64,000 nt of DNA from Phytoseiulus persimilis (taxonomy: Eukaryota > Arthropoda > Arachnida > Mesostigmata > Phytoseiidae). The number at the start of each line of letters is the position of its first letter. Position 1 is the first letter of the stretch. Below the pieces are notes generated by a model that did no database searches, was not told the DNA's origin, and saw only the letters and a program-made list of their open reading frames with translations. The stretch spans positions 37,444,745 through 37,508,744 of the forward strand of contig CM075102.1 of the NCBI GenBank assembly GCA_037576195.1, given 5' to 3'. Positions 47,101 to 60,913 of this stretch are shown in pieces. A program made the position numbers and the translations under genes.

Positions 47101-50100
47101 AACACAGACAAACACAGTGCGATCAGAATTTGCTCTGGCAAAAGCTCCAGAGAAAGACAGCTTACCAGCAACACGGTCGCTGCAGTCGTCGCCACCAACG
47201 TTGCCAGTTTCTCGGACAAGTTCGCCACTGCCCGCAGCATCATCGTCAACAAAGCGGCTTTTTGTTGGTGGTTCCAATCCAGTTCGCCGAATCGTTTTAA
47301 ATGTGAGACGATTCTCACAACAAACAACAAACACGCCCAAATAAACAGTGACACCGTCTTATGTTCGGTGCGAAACAGCTCAAAAGTACGTCATCCATCC
47401 AGCTGCTTTCCGCGCGGTCAACTGCTCTGAGCGAGTCAAACAACGGCACGGAGCGACCGACACGAGTCACTGGGACACGCATCAACAAGCCGAGAAAGCA
47501 AGGAGCCTCTTTTTCCGGAGCCACTTTTCCACCTGCTCCTGCGATCTGGGCTCCCATGGGGCGCCGCGGACACTCTGGAGGAAGCGAGGTAAAAACTGTC
47601 GCTCCGACAGTCTCCCTCCTCGAAACGAAGGCCACCAGTCGGGTTTGACGAATTCATCAGGGCCTGAGCCTTTGCGGTTTTCGAGGCTTGGGTAACGTTT
47701 GTCAATATTGCGAACCCTCGCGGAAATACATTTATCCCTCGCAGTCAGTAGTCGGAGCGGCGGCGATCGGGTGACTGATGGGAGATATCTGCTGCACAGA
47801 CGTACGACCAGCGATCGGAGAATGGGACCAGGCGGGCAAGAGCGAGCGCTCATCCTTGCTTCTGTACGTTCATCAAGAACTGGCGACATTCAATATTGCT
47901 GGATCGGTGGCGTCGTCGTCTTCGACATCGTCTCCCCAGCCTTTGAGGGTGTCCGGGGAAGCGCCAGCCGGCTCCTAATCGAATGAAATTCTCCGTCGCT
48001 CGAGCTGAAAGCTTCGAATGGTTCTCCGAGAACCTATCGGCGGCATTCCACCACAACTCAACGACGGAGTCCATCCTGGCAAGGATCCCCGCCGCCACAT
48101 TCAATTCAAGCAAACAGATCGTCACCTGTAACTGAAATCGGATCGGAACCCCGACATAATGCTCGAGACACAGCGGAAGAAGCTCAGGACTGATCCATGT
48201 TCAGATCCTGCAGCCTCATTCGGCGATCAACTGAGCTCAATCCTGAAATCGGAGGAGGAGGTCGAGCCTCCCAAGACTCGGCAATAATAGCGACAGCGTG
48301 AGGCGGTAGCAACGTCAGATAATTTGTAACAAGAGACCAAAAAGTTGGTTATTGAATCTAAGGCAGACCACTTCCTGGTTCTCCTTCGAGTCGCTGCTTC
48401 CACCGACGATGCGGCTACAGACGTCGCTTGACACTGTGTCATCGAACCTGAGCGCTCGCCGCTGTCAGCCTTTAGCTCATGTTCGAGAGAGGTATCAGAG
48501 ACTCGCGACCTTTTGAAGTGGGAATCTCTCCCCAGAGGTCATTGCACGGGTCCCGCAGATCCCAGGAAACGCGAATCCGATTCGTTCACAGCAGCAAGTG
48601 CTTAACACGCGACAAGCTAAGGAGCCGAGAGAGGAATCGAAACACGATCACTCGCGCGGGTAGGAAGGTGTGGGGGGAGGAGGTATTCGCGCGTGATTGC
48701 GGAGCTCTCGCATTCCCCGACGGAACAAAGCGTATTGGGCTCGTTGGATCCCAACGTTCAAGCGAATCGTAAAATCATCGAGGGTCGAAGTTTGATGAAG
48801 TGCCGTGAACCTCAACGTGAAGGCTGCGTCAACGAAAGCGTGACCACGTGAACAGCTCATCGATCCTGGAGAAATCGTTCGCGGGCTCCGTCGATGGACG
48901 CCTCACTCTCGTCGTAGGGAGAGAAGAAGACAAATTTGGAAAATTTATTAAATTTAACTCTGTCCTCCTTCTATTGCTCGCTCCTCAGACTGTCGAGGCG
49001 ACTGGCAGCCAAGCAGGCAGGCACTCAAGCGACGGGGTCAGAAGAAGCGTCGCTAGCGCTAGTGTGTTTTATTATAAATTCCTTTGTGAGTGCATAGGTT
49101 GCGTCGTCGCACCCTCGATGCTGCTGTCGTCATGTTCGCAGTTCCGACTTCTCTCCGCTCGAAGACTTTCTCGAACTATTGATCGACCTGAGACACGAGC
49201 TCGGAAGGAGCTCGAAAAACCGACGACTCCCGAGCTGCAGTAAAGTACCAGACGTTCACTTGATGGAGGTGATCAGCGCTCGAAACAATCCTGCGAAGTT
49301 CGGAACTCCGCGACGTCCTCGCCAACTAAGCTCCCGCGCCGAGTCAGAAGTTGGCGCCTCTTCCCTCCCTGTTCCCTCCGATTCTCGAGCTGCTCGCTCG
49401 ACTTCCCGTTGGCCTTTTGGCGTGCCTCACCTTTTGTAGTTGCTTCGGGATCAGGGCGAAAGGGGCGCGTCGAGAAGTCGCATAGTTTTTTTGTCGTCAA
49501 GATTCTGTCTCGGGGGACGCGGCGGATCCGTCCTCGCCGATTGCTATATGAGATGCATGAGCTGCGTTCGGATCGCGAGCAGGGCGACTCATCTGCTGGC
49601 ATCCTGGCTCGCTTGGCGATTGACGGAATTCCAATTACAGGTGATAAACAAAGAAGGGTACGGGAGAAGCTGTGGGTCGGGAGGGGGGGGGGACAGGCGC
49701 AATGCTGCGAACTGCAGAGCTTTCCTTGAGAAGCGTTAAACCGTGTCCCAGCGGACTCGGTTCCAGATAATCAGGCAACCCATGTCGCGCACTCGCGCTG
49801 CACGTCGTGGATGACTGTCACAGGTGAATTTTAATGACATCATGTTATCGTGTGCGGCGCCGACCAACCGGGCGATAGCGAGAACTTTTGCTCGGCAGTT
49901 CTCGATAGCTGCAGACGGTGCGCATCAATGATCTCGATAGATGCAACAAAGTTCATTCCTGAGCTCGTACTGTTGTTCGCCGAGCCTCTGTTCTGGCTCG
50001 GCGATCCCTCGCAAGGTTTCGCAACGTCCTTGGGGTTGCTAAGCAAGGTCAGATATTCGACTCGTCACCTAACTCTGTTGCAGCCGAGCGAAGCCCCAAT

Positions 50101-50180
50101 CTACGAAGGGAACGGGCGTGACATCTTGCGCAAACGCTGGCAGCGCTGTGCCGCTATCTATACTACGTACGTCATTTCGC
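41110..50180. other. Gene-poor stretch
   Basis: Many short overlapping frames occur but none is supported. AATAAA-like signals cluster at 41710-41740. Simple repeats include actg units (about 42628-42645) and cagt/ccgt units (44574-44598). The frame from 47072 to 47695 is open apart from one stop but shows no recognisable domain. Confidence 0.4.
44574..44598. repeat. CAGT/CGGT tetranucleotide patch
   Basis: Mixed cagt, cggt and ccgt units in tandem. Confidence 0.75.
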
Positions 50181-50186
50181 CCGCGT

Positions 50187-50208
50187 CCCCCCCCCCCCCC
50201 CCCCCCCC
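50187..50208. repeat. C homopolymer of 22 bases
   Basis: An uninterrupted run of 22 C's, the longest homopolymer seen in the window. Its length in the assembly may not be exact. Confidence 0.95.
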
Positions 50209-50209
50209 G

Positions 50210-53200
50210 AGCCATTCAGGGTAACTAACCTGCTTGTTCACCGAGCTGTTCGATGCTTCGACAATGACATTGTGGTTCATCTTGTTCCCCACTCCCAGGG
50301 GTTCCTCGACCGGGAGAACGCGCCGTTTCGAGCTGCAGTGTTTGGATCGTTTTCGCGGATTCACCTCGGCGGATGAAGCTCAACTCATTGCACGCATGTT
50401 GATGGAGGAGGTTTCCAACGGATGATCCCCCTCCTGTTTGTCGTCCAACGATGTTGCGTTCAACTCGCACTGGGAATCTATGGAAGGAGTCTGAAGACAG
50501 CGATCAGTCTCTGCCGATTGTCGAGGTGATTTATTGTCCCGCTTGCCTACGTCTGAATGGACGGAAACACGGCAGAAAGAACAAAAAGGAGATGAACATC
50601 AACTCAGCCGAACATAACAGAAAAGCTGCAAACAGCGTGTTCATCGGGAAAGCCTGAAAATGAATCTGATCGCGCACGATGTGAGTTGCTTATCTGAGAC
50701 GGGAGCTCGGAAAACTGCTTCGTGGAAGTCGTTTTTCTCAGACCTCTCGGGGCTGCAGGCAATAATACGCAAGGCCACCTCGCTCCGATTCCAACGAACC
50801 CATAATCCGTTCGAGAACAAAAACTATCCTTCTGAGCTCTCGTTTCTTCTTCCGCGTTCATCGTTCTTCCCCGCGCTCATCTTGTAGCCCCTCCGCCACC
50901 ACAATCGGAGCCCCTCCCGAGGTGTTTTCGGCGGAAAACCTGCGCTGCGGAGTTAGGTACAACCGCGCCGCTCCGAGCTGGCTTCGTCGTGCGCCGCCAT
51001 TCACTGCGTCTGGGACACTGCAACAGTGTCTCCGCTCCGAAGAAGAACAAGCTCCGACGACCTCTTCCGGTCAAGAACCGTTACCGCATCTGGTTGCCCA
51101 TCGACCTCAGCAACGACGACGACGACCTTGACGAGTTCGTCCCGGCAGTGGGCCATCCCTAACGAAGAAGTGGTCAGGTGAAATATTGGGCTCGAAATTC
51201 TCGAAGTCCGAAGTTTCAAGTACGCGGCGATGTCAACGGCTTTTTGACAAATTTCAACTGAATATTTCGCCAGACCATTTCCGGCACGTTGCGGATTTTA
51301 TTCCGGCTCGAACAGGCGAACAACAACGGGAGGCACGCTGGGCATGGGCAGGACTGCGGTGTTCCGTCGGGATGACCGCAAGCGATCCGGGCAGCCGGCC
51401 GGCATGCGCGATGACTTCGGCTGCGGTGGAAAACCTCCGTGGCGTCAAACACTGACGGATGGAGCGCATTTGTTTTCTCTGCCGATTTTACAATCGAATA
51501 TGCATCGAGTCACCACGACACGGGACAGCGAAGCGGGAAAACGAGAGGCTCCCAAACGCCTTCACAGACTGTCAAGAGAGAGAGACGGAGAGGAACCTAG
51601 CTCCGGAGAATTGATGGAATCCGTTGGAGCTTCCCGCTGAATACCACCACGAGAAGCCTACTCAGTATCAAATGGAAAGAGCGAACAGAAAAAAAAGAAA
51701 GATCTCCGTCTGGGCCGCGATGGAGATCGATTCTCAGTCTTGTGAAGCGTCGCTGGCATTCGTTGGCCGACACTACGTTCGTCTCCGGTCTTCAACAGAT
51801 GGATATTTTATACGAATCGCTAGAAATAATTATCATGGTGGGGTTCATGCACCCTCTGCAGTGCGTCGTTTCATCCAACTGAGTGACTGACCGTTTGCTG
51901 CCAATCAGCTTGGAGCAAATCGCGGTGATGAACATGCGCGCATAAATCTGACTCACACTGTGGCAGCGAAAGAAGAGGTGAGCGTGAGATAACGAGCGGC
52001 GGCGGTTTTCGGTTTATTTGCAACTTTGTGGGTCGGCTGTGCTTCTTTTATAATGTTCCGCATAGCTGATGTTCCTTATTGTTAATTTTGAGTCTGCCGA
52101 CCGAGAGAGGATGATAACGAAGAACGCGTGTTCAGAATTGACGCACATCACCTCAGCGTTCCACAAAGAATCCTTGTTAAAAAGCGAACTTATCAGCATG
52201 ACTTTCAAACGAACTGTATGTGAGATTATCTCACGATTTGATATCTCTTCGACGTTTATTCCGTGACCGGCACCACTCCGACGAACTCGAGTTCCGCTCC
52301 GCAGTTTGCTTGAAGATGTTCAACTCCGACTTTAAAGCAGAACATATTCAGTGTGAGGGGAAACGATATAATCTAGATGGGAATTTTGACAGGAAAGGAC
52401 CACTAACCAGAAGAATATTCCTCAAACGCAATCTACGAAGTGCCCCATCCGTTTCAGAGGCAAGTCATAAGGATCTGAAAACAAGCAGGCTTCGAAGCTC
52501 ACAGTCCGACCGGTGGTTTTCTTCTCTCGTTCTCCTAGAACCGTTCCCTGGACGTTATTTTCTGTCGATGCTCATTAAATTCCTATCGCGGTGTCATGGG
52601 CTGTCCTCCTGCAGAAGGTGGCGAAGTGGCGCGACGTGAGCCTGATTACTAATTCTCCCTTTCATTTGCGTTCGACCGACCGACCCGCGGGCCTGACCGC
52701 CGCCTGGCCTCCTTGCTTCTCCTACGCAAGAAGAAGATCCCTCGAGGAGGAAATCCCCCCTCCTCCCCCAAAAGGAACGCGCACCGACACCCCTCTTCCA
52801 CATTCCTCTCGAATGTCGCGGTACCTTTCTGGAACTCAGTACTCCTCCCGAGTACGTCCTCACGTAGCGACTTATCTCTACTCATTTTTGTGGAGCTATC
52901 TTCTCTCAATCCGGCTGCTCGACCGTACATGGAGGGGACACTGTAGCAATTTTTTTTATCACTGTTCCGCACGTGGAACTTTAGAGGCTTCAGTCGGTCG
53001 CAGCAACAGAAGCAGCAAAAGCCGAAAGCGCTAAACGTGACCTCAAGTCCCTGTGGTGGCATTGTTTATTTATATAGGAACAGCAACAGCGCTCAGCTAG
53101 TCTAGTTGACTATTAACGCCACTACGGCGTTACTCTGACCTCCTCAGCGATAAAGCGCCTCTTCGCTGAATAGCGGCGGCGGCGGACTTGACCGCGCCAA

Positions 53201-56200
53201 CACGCAAGGCCCAGGTCGAAGCAGCGCAAGGCGATCTGGACTCCGCGGTTCTGCGATCGCGTGGAACAACACGCTCGTTGCGCTGACTCGCCGCCAGGTC
53301 AGGCTGTGCGCAAATGGCGAATAAGACTCTGCGGAGGGTTCCCCGATGCGCTGCCGACGTCGAAGGGAAAGCTTCCCTTGGAACCGAACCGAAGACGCCG
53401 GAAGCTGCGCAACGCTCGCCTAGCCTTGCCACCGATCGTTTACGCGATCGTTTCTGGTAGTTCTGCTGGGCGCGTGGAAGTTCGCTCCGGTATCGGAGAC
53501 GACGGCGGCGGCGGCGACAGTTGAAGCTGGCCAAAGTTCCGTCGCTCTGACACGGTCGCCACTTTCACTTTCCACAGCGTACTTCAGGGCCAACGTGCGC
53601 TCACCGCTCTTCGCTCCCCGAGCTCCCCTTTCTGATGCGGAATCCATCAACGCATGTGACGATCCCGTGTCATTCGTCACTCACGAAAGTGATGAATAAA
53701 AGCGAAAGAGGCCAAAGAGCGTCCTGGCTCCTGTTGTCGGCACTCGCTCCGAGGTATGCTCTGAGCGGATCCAGAAAGTATCCCAACTTCCGCCGCACGG
53801 CCTTTGGGAGGTCACAGGGTCGTCGGGTCCGTGTTAGATCATCGACAACCGGGCGGCATGGGTCATCGAAGAGGAGCTCATCAGGTTTTCGCCTCATCAA
53901 ATGGGTGGCGAACGGAGTTGCTTGCCTCCCTGACTCGACTCACCCTCAGAACAGACTTCTACGGTAAATGCGAAGCTGCCGCGGCGGCGATTGTTGCTGC
54001 CGATGTCGTTGTCATCATCGTCATCGTGGAACGAATCTCCGCCGGAACGAGAGAACAACGCCGCCGTCGGTTGTAACCGCCGCGTGGTTCATGAAGATCG
54101 TTTTCAACTTTTTACTGCCCACCGGGCGGAATCGTGGCTCGTCCGCCGACGTTCCCCCTCAGTCGTGGAATTCTCTCCGCGTGCCGCAAGCAAGGTAATC
54201 ACGCACTGTGGAACATTGTACGATACGGGCGAAGTGTCAAGCCGACCTCGTCACAAGTGTCGCAATAAATGAATCCACTGTGCTGTTCGGCAACTCCACA
54301 GAACTCACAGCTCCACCAACAACCGTTTCGGGTCAAGAGACAGGAGACGGCTCCCGTGAAACTCAGGCGTCGGCTGGACAGCTTCAGTTCACAGTAACTG
54401 CGGATCGAAAGCCTTCTTTCGTCCACGAGTGTGTTTCGATTCTTGTGTTATGTCGGACGATTCAATGTCTCAGGTGATCCGGACCGTGTTACGAAGTTTC
54501 GGCCGGACTCGGTTCAGCCCCGTTCCAGATCCGTCAACAGGCAACAGCTCTGATCACAGAAGTATTCGGAAATCCCAGCGCTGCGAAAAGCACGAAGTAC
54601 ATATACTCATGCTTCACTCGAGTTTGGAGTCGTTAGCCGATGAGGTCAAACGATTTGACCGTTGTGAGCGCGGACGATCTTGCGAATTTTCGCCCCTGCC
54701 CGGACTCGAGTTTCCCTGGATTTCCTCCTCTAAGCGCAGCGTTCGAACATTCGAGGAGATTTCGCCCTCGCTCCTCGAGTCTTCCGCGCAGTCGGAACCC
54801 AACTGCGTGCACCTCGTAATGTCGGTCTTTGCGTTCCTGTTCTGCCGGTCGCTCCCTCAATGAGGTCTACCAGCACAGGCTATTAGTGCACTCGGCGGCG
54901 GTTCGAAAACCAGATACCACCCAAAACTCTGAAACTCGAACACGCCACGTGCAACAACGACTACTCCGCCTAGGATGGCGGCGAGGAAGACGAGGAGGAC
55001 GGCGGCGGCATTATGCGAAAGCAAAGTCCGCAAATTGGCGGATTTAAAATGTCATTTATCCAGGAAACAGCTTATCTCGCGACACTTCCCCTCTCCACTA
55101 CCGTTCGGAGCGCCTTCTTGTTTCGATTGGAGACGACACAAAAAAAGAACCAAGTATTCCATTAACATAGAGTTTCGGGTAAGCCTCAATCCGGACTGAT
55201 TCTCTGCTCCGCGAGTGAACGGATGCTAGCGCTACGGGAGAGATAAGCCGGGTGTCGCTCCGAGGAGCCCAGCCGCCTCGATCCAACAACAGTGTGCGAG
55301 CCGTGCTGAATATTCCATGCCTTTCGATAATCACCTACCTAAAAGGAGCCGGGATCCAGAACGGCTGTAAAACGCCTCCCTCGACCGAAGTCTCCTTGGT
55401 TTTCCGCGCTCGGAAACTTCGCTGTGAAACAGAAGCAGCTGTTTTTCGGTTCTTAATTCCGGAGCGCTTCCCACTAATTTGCTTGATGAGAAAAACTAAC
55501 GAATGGAGATTGCGTGTGTGTGTGTGTGTCTGTTATTCCCGGTCACTCGTCAAATTGTTTCGGGGGATTCGCTGTTTGGATCACCCGAACGCGCCGGAGT
55601 CGTTCCGTCCGCGCGTTGGAGGCAGGAACACTGAACCTGCCGGGAGCTTCCAGAGAAGCGGAATGAACGCAGTCGCGTTTTCCATCGGACGCTCAGAATG
55701 CTCCGAGCGGCGTCAATTGTTCCAGCGCGGTCGTCGCAGCAGCAGCCGCCGGACCATACCGACGCCGCACGGAGGACCATACAGAAATAAATAGAGACTC
55801 ACGACAGAGACACAGAATCACCGGCGCGACCACCACCCGCGAGTCTCCGTCCACATCGTGGCTGTCGCCATTGCGATCCCCGCCAGCCAGTGAGACCTTG
55901 AGACCCGGAGACCTGGATTTTCTGGCGGCTCGATGCCGGCGCTTCTGATAGGGAGGAGCTGGTGCTGGCGGTTCCGCCGCCATTGCACAGTGTCAGAAGA
56001 AGAGTGAGAAAGCCCTGGAACAACCAAAGGAGAGTCTGGACATCAAACCGAACGTGAAACGCCTAGTAGAGCTCAAGCCAAGGCGCCCCGACTGCGGGAT
56101 GCGCTTTTTTTGGGTTGTCTGCACGCTCGTTGAGCGGCGCTTCTTGCCCGAGCCGTTCGTCTCCATTCAAAGTTCGACTTCCGAAATGCTTGCGATCGAA

Positions 56201-59200
56201 CACCGACAGTCTTGGGGACCCATGGGCTACTGAATGCAACGAAGTTGATGGAGAGAGCCAGATTTTCGAATGAGCCGTCGGATGCAAGCGATAAAGGGTA
56301 CACTGAACTCCACACGAGGCATGCCGGAGGAAAAAAAATCCTTAGCTCTCGATTTTCGAATCGCCGTTTCGGATTCTCGCATCGAAAAAGCGGCACTTGG
56401 CCTCTAGACACACCGTTCGTCTCTTCAGAATGGGGAGACAAACGTCATATCACGAAAGGGATCCAAACCTGTCGCCTCGCTTCTCCGATAGGATGGACTC
56501 TCAAGGACCCTGATTATTTCCTAACCCCCGTCTAATCTCCCATAAACCTTTACCCACCCGGATCGCTGGGCAAACTGGGTTGAGACCATGGTAATTTGGT
56601 ACATGACTTCGTCAAGGAGCTATCTCAAGAAGAGATGAGAATGATCCCCCGACCATCTTAGTTAACGAATTCGTACGGCTCACTCGGCCCATCAGCGGGA
56701 GAAGATTCTCTTTCTGTAAACTACAGGGCGGTGGATTTTTTTCGCAATCTGTCGATTATCTCCAATCATCGCGGAACAAGTGGACTGAGACGCTTGTGTG
56801 CTCAGCTCTCCGATGCAACCTTGTAGGCTTTCCCCATGTTCGCACTGAGGGCTTCACTTTCGAGTTCTCCTCAATTCACCAGGCGTTGGATGGACCGACA
56901 GGATTTGACGAGCAAGGAAGTACTTGAGGACTGTTTGGAAGCGTCAGATTTTCACGGGGTCGCAGGGGAATGGAGTCGGTGCACTTTGGATTCGGGAAAG
57001 AGCCTGCACCTGGGAATTAGAGGAGACCGAACTCGCTGTATTGAAAAATGAGAGCTCCGTTCCCAAGTGTCGGTCAAAATCCGCACAACTCAGGAAACAG
57101 AGGCACGGCGAAAAGAATATTCCAATAATTTCGTCCACCCAGACGGACAGAACCTCCTACTGTGCAGCCCGTCTCGATTGCTTCCCATCGCTTCGTGGTT
57201 CCACCTTCAGCGACAGCGAGCGTTTGGCGGCGTTTTTGTACGCGCGCAGCTGCTACGGATACTGATTATTAGCGAATACTTCGTGATGATTGCCAACTGG
57301 GACCAGAATAATTGCTGTGATAGTGTTTCTCACGAAGTTCACTTCAAGACCTCCCTCTACGAGATCTCGGGAGAACTAAGGGAGAACGATCCGGATGCCT
57401 GCGCTGCTCCCTCACAGGAAGCCGATTACAGGGAGAATGTCGGTGGTCGGTGCAACAGTTCGTTGGCGACTCGAGCTCGTCAAGGCACATGGTCGTGATT
57501 GACGGAAACTCCGCGAGTGGGGCACGCTTCATATTGCGAACGAACACCCGCCCGTTCGTGCATACTTGACCGATTTGACGGGAACCGGCCCGAACAGAGG
57601 CGTTGGTTTCCAAGGCCACTGAGATGCCGACGGAACAAGAAACGCCGAATGATCAGAAAAATCCACAACAACGCGAACATGCGTCGCCACCGCACTTGAC
57701 AGCAGAATGGAAACGATGCCGAGGTTGTCGGCAACTAATCACAGACCGCACTCGGCAGTTTCTCGAAAATTTGGAAGAGTAACGTGTGAACTGAAATTCC
57801 GCCCCGGTCGGTGAGCGTTCAAGCAGGCATTACGAATCGTTGTCGGTGAAATGTTTTAAATGGCACAGCAGTGGCTTTCAATGAGGACGAGCAGTGAAGC
57901 ATCAGTGAGTTGAATACTATGGCGAGCGGCATAGCTTCCTCGACACACATGGCGCAGCTCACTTGACGTCACAGGAGCCTTTGTGGAATTGTGGTTGAAT
58001 ACATTTGTGTTTTCATCCGTGAAGCGACCGATGCAGACGATAAAGATAGGAAGATAGATGGCGGGGAATCAGTGTGGTCATCTTTGAGCAATTCCAGGGG
58101 AAATGAGTCACGAGCAGCTCGGGCAACGGAAAAGTCAACTCAGACAGAAAGTTTTCAGTCGAACAGACGAGAAGCAACCTATTGCCTGAGCTTGCTCTAT
58201 CAAAACGCTCGTGTTTTCTGTCTGACCACCGGTCGGTCCGTCTGCGTGAGCGAGCTCGAGCGATGGCTCGACGGATCCCAACGGAACAAACTGGAGGATC
58301 AAGCTTGCGATTAGCTGTCTGTTAACGATCGTGATGAAGATGTGCCAGAAGATTCTCCAGCTTGAAAATTAATTCATTTTTTCCTCTAGCTCTGAGAATG
58401 AGACCGTTCGCTCATCCGGCAGTCCGGATCAGACGCGGCAACGCAGCTCAGAATTTTTGATTGAATGGCGCATGTGGTGAAGGTTTTCACCGAATCCAGT
58501 TATCCGCTCGTAACACTACGGAAGCACATGATCCTTCGGAGGAGCTGTCTTCGGAGACCAAGATGATGGTACTTTCCCGCCTCGGAACGACTCGCATCAA
58601 TCCTTCAAAGTGCGCGAATCACCGCGCACGAGGTGCGTTCGGCAAGCACGGCGAAGCGGTGTTGCCCGAACCTCGGGAAGTAGATGAAATTTTGATGCGA
58701 AATCCGTTTCCACCGGGCTTCCGCTGTTGATCTCGCGAAGCGAATCGGGAATCCGACCGACCGGGATCGTCACAGAGAAATTCGCAACCTCTCGAGAATC
58801 AACTTGAACTCTATAGGCAAAACAAGTCCGTCAAATACATTCATAGCAAAATGAAATCCATCGCTCCTCCACTCGGTTCTGGTCAGGATCGGAAGCTGAG
58901 AGCAGGACAAGGGATGGGCATACATACATCGAATTCGGGTTTTGACTCTACAGCAAACTGCGAAATATCCTCGATTACGACTCGAATCATCCAGGACGTA
59001 TCGGATGAGACGACGGAACGGAATCTAGTCTGAGGCAAACACGAAAATTATTAATCGAATTCTCGATCTAAAGCTAGTTTTGCATCAGATGGACTTATTG
59101 GAGTCCGCTGGAATGGATCCTGGTGATTTCACCTCGTCAAGACAGAGGATCCCGTTAACGGAAAAAAGTTGGATACCGCTTCAAGGCTCGTCGCTCGTTC

Positions 59201-59740
59201 ACTGTTGCGACTGTCATTGATGCTCTAAAACAGGGTTCAGAGACCTATGACGGAACAGCTGCTGGAGCAGATTTATATATATTTTTTCGCTGAATAGGCG
59301 AGTCGGAGCTGTGCAACCTTCCGTTCAAGTCCTGACGTGAAAAGAAAAGCTGTTCGAAAATCCACCGGTCTCTTGTGATGTGTGATCGAACGCGCTATTA
59401 GTGCTCTAACCGGAGGTCGTACTTTGTTCGCGTTCACAACCTCGGGTATCCCCGTCGAGGCTTGGAAAAACATCATCGAGAGAGTATGGGTACTCTCATG
59501 CTTCACACTCATTCTTGGTCACAGAAGCATTCATCGATCAAATCGAGTCATCACCGCCTGAGTTTCCTCCCACGCTCCGGAGTCATGCAGGATGCAAAGA
59601 GGATCGAAGGCTCCCTGTCTTACGTTTGTCTAGTCGAGTTTCCCTGGAGATCCCTCCACGCAGCTGGTCGTCGTTTGGCAGGTTAACTTAGTCAACGGCT
59701 GCTCTCGGAAGTCTACGAGAGATGTTTAGTCGACCTGGTG
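50210..59740. other. Gene-poor, locally GC-rich stretch
   Basis: The segment of about 52.6-56 kb is GC-rich with many CGs and yields long Arg-rich chance frames on both strands. A TATATAGG element near 53071 precedes a CTCAGC element by about 20 bases and could be a core promoter, but no gene was assigned. A GT microsatellite lies at 55512-55529. Confidence 0.4.
55512..55529. repeat. GT dinucleotide repeat
   Basis: About nine gt units. Confidence 0.9.
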
Positions 59741-60164
59741 ACCCCGTTCAAATCTGTTATTCAGGTGAATCCACTCCCAACACTGTCTGCCGACTCAGGC
59801 AATCCAACTGCGAGCCACGACAGCTTTGTTCGGCGTGAGTGTATTTGCACCAAACGCGTTAACCACTGTTTCCTCGGATGCATTCCATCGGATGCATTCC
59901 ACTCTGAATACGAAGGAAGCGGACGGAGCGGGCTCCTGAACCAGAAGAACAGTTTCGAGCATGAGAACAACGTCGTTGAGAAGCTCAGAAGGCTTCCCCA
60001 CTTGTCCCTGGCCAGCCATCAAGTCAGCGCCGAGACAAACTCGCCGATTGTGTTGACGATTCTGGCTGTCTGGGCCAGTGAGTGTGCCCATGGTGGGTAA
60101 CATCGTTACGATAAGCAGAATAAAATCCTTTTTACGCGGAAAGAATGAGACGAGACTTCTCTAT

Positions 60165-60296
60165 TCAGTACCCTGAATGCAGACTCCCGTGCTTTGACCT
60201 ATCAATGTAGGCATCTAGATTACTAGGCGGCCGCTTCTGCATTCCAGCCACAGTCAACACACCTGCCAAGAAAACTAAGCTCTGGACGCTCATCAT
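60165..60296 (-). CDS. Candidate short secreted-peptide ORF
   Basis: On the minus strand ATG 60296 opens 43 codons. The start is a signal-peptide-like stretch (MMSVQSLVFLAGVLTVAG), followed by a polar segment (QKRPPSNLDAYIDRSKHG). It may be spliced: a donor-like GG|gtactg sits near the end, and a plausible acceptor (cactggcccag) about 100 bases on would add a short tail ending in two Arg. Size and layout would suit a small secreted peptide. No known neuropeptide is recognised, and the evidence is composition alone. Confidence 0.25.
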   Translation of the reverse strand: MMSVQSLVFLAGVLTVAGMQKRPPSNLDAYIDRSKHGSLHSGY

Positions 60297-60646
60297 GTTT
60301 TCCAGATTCCCATCTCCCGTGGCAAGCTTTCTAGACAAGCATCTTGAGCTCAGCCCCTAGAAGAAGACAAAAGTTACAAAAGCTTCGAATGGACTCCACT
60401 ACAAGCTCATCTGTCCACTTAAAGTCCCAACTTGACAAAAGAGTAGCGTCCAGCTCGGATAGCAAACGAATGTGATTGAGGTTAGATGCAGACCGTGACT
60501 CTGAGGACTTCGGAATCACGGAACCTCAGCGGGAATGAGGTCAAAAATGTAACCATTCGTACTCATAATGAGATGGTGTCCACAGATCAATCGAAGGATA
60601 ACTTTGTTGGCGGTCACCATGAGAGCCTTTCTCGCTTCGACGTTCT

Positions 60647-60913
60647 TCAAACTTTTCCCCGAGAAATATATTCGAGGAAAGGGGGGCTTTCTACGCACCC
60701 AACGGTCCAAAAAATGAAAGCGCTCGGTGTTTTGAGGCCGTACTTATATATCGATTTGTTCGGGAATTGATGCATCGAGTCTTTCAGGTCGGCTGGTTTG
60801 CAATCACTGGAAAGCGATTCCGGGAGCCGAAGTCGGATGCAAAGAATAATGGAAACACTGAGAAACAAAACGGAAAATAGAATAGGAAACACTGAAAGAA
60901 CTGTCATTCTCAT
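60647..60913 (-). CDS. Candidate first exon of a signal-anchor or secreted protein
   Basis: On the minus strand ATG 60913 opens 88 codons. The first 24 residues form a strong hydrophobic helix (MRMTVLSVFPILFSVLFLSV...) followed by basic CIRLRL, the pattern of a type II membrane anchor as in Golgi glycosyltransferases, or of a signal peptide. The rest is polar with two further cysteines (at positions about 37 and 72). The frame then closes. Overlapping frames on the same strand (60516-60710 and 60331-60519) could hold later exons, but no convincing donor was found. Function unknown. Confidence 0.27.
   Translation of the reverse strand: MRMTVLSVFPILFSVLFLSVSIILCIRLRLPESLSSDCKPADLKDSMHQFPNKSIYKYGLKTPSAFIFWTVGCVESPPFLEYISRGKV

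Noticed and set aside
47072-47695. About 208 codons open apart from one stop, considered as a gene or read-through case
   Set aside because: No motif or conserved block on either side of the stop, and other frames overlap it with similar quality.
59765-60100. Frame with an endothelin-like C-x-C-x6-C-x3-C pattern, preceded by an acceptor and followed by AATAAA
   Set aside because: The cysteine spacing is one residue off, no signal peptide exon is found, and the frame contains a 14-base tandem duplication (about 59875-59901) that is not a multiple of three, which argues against coding constraint.
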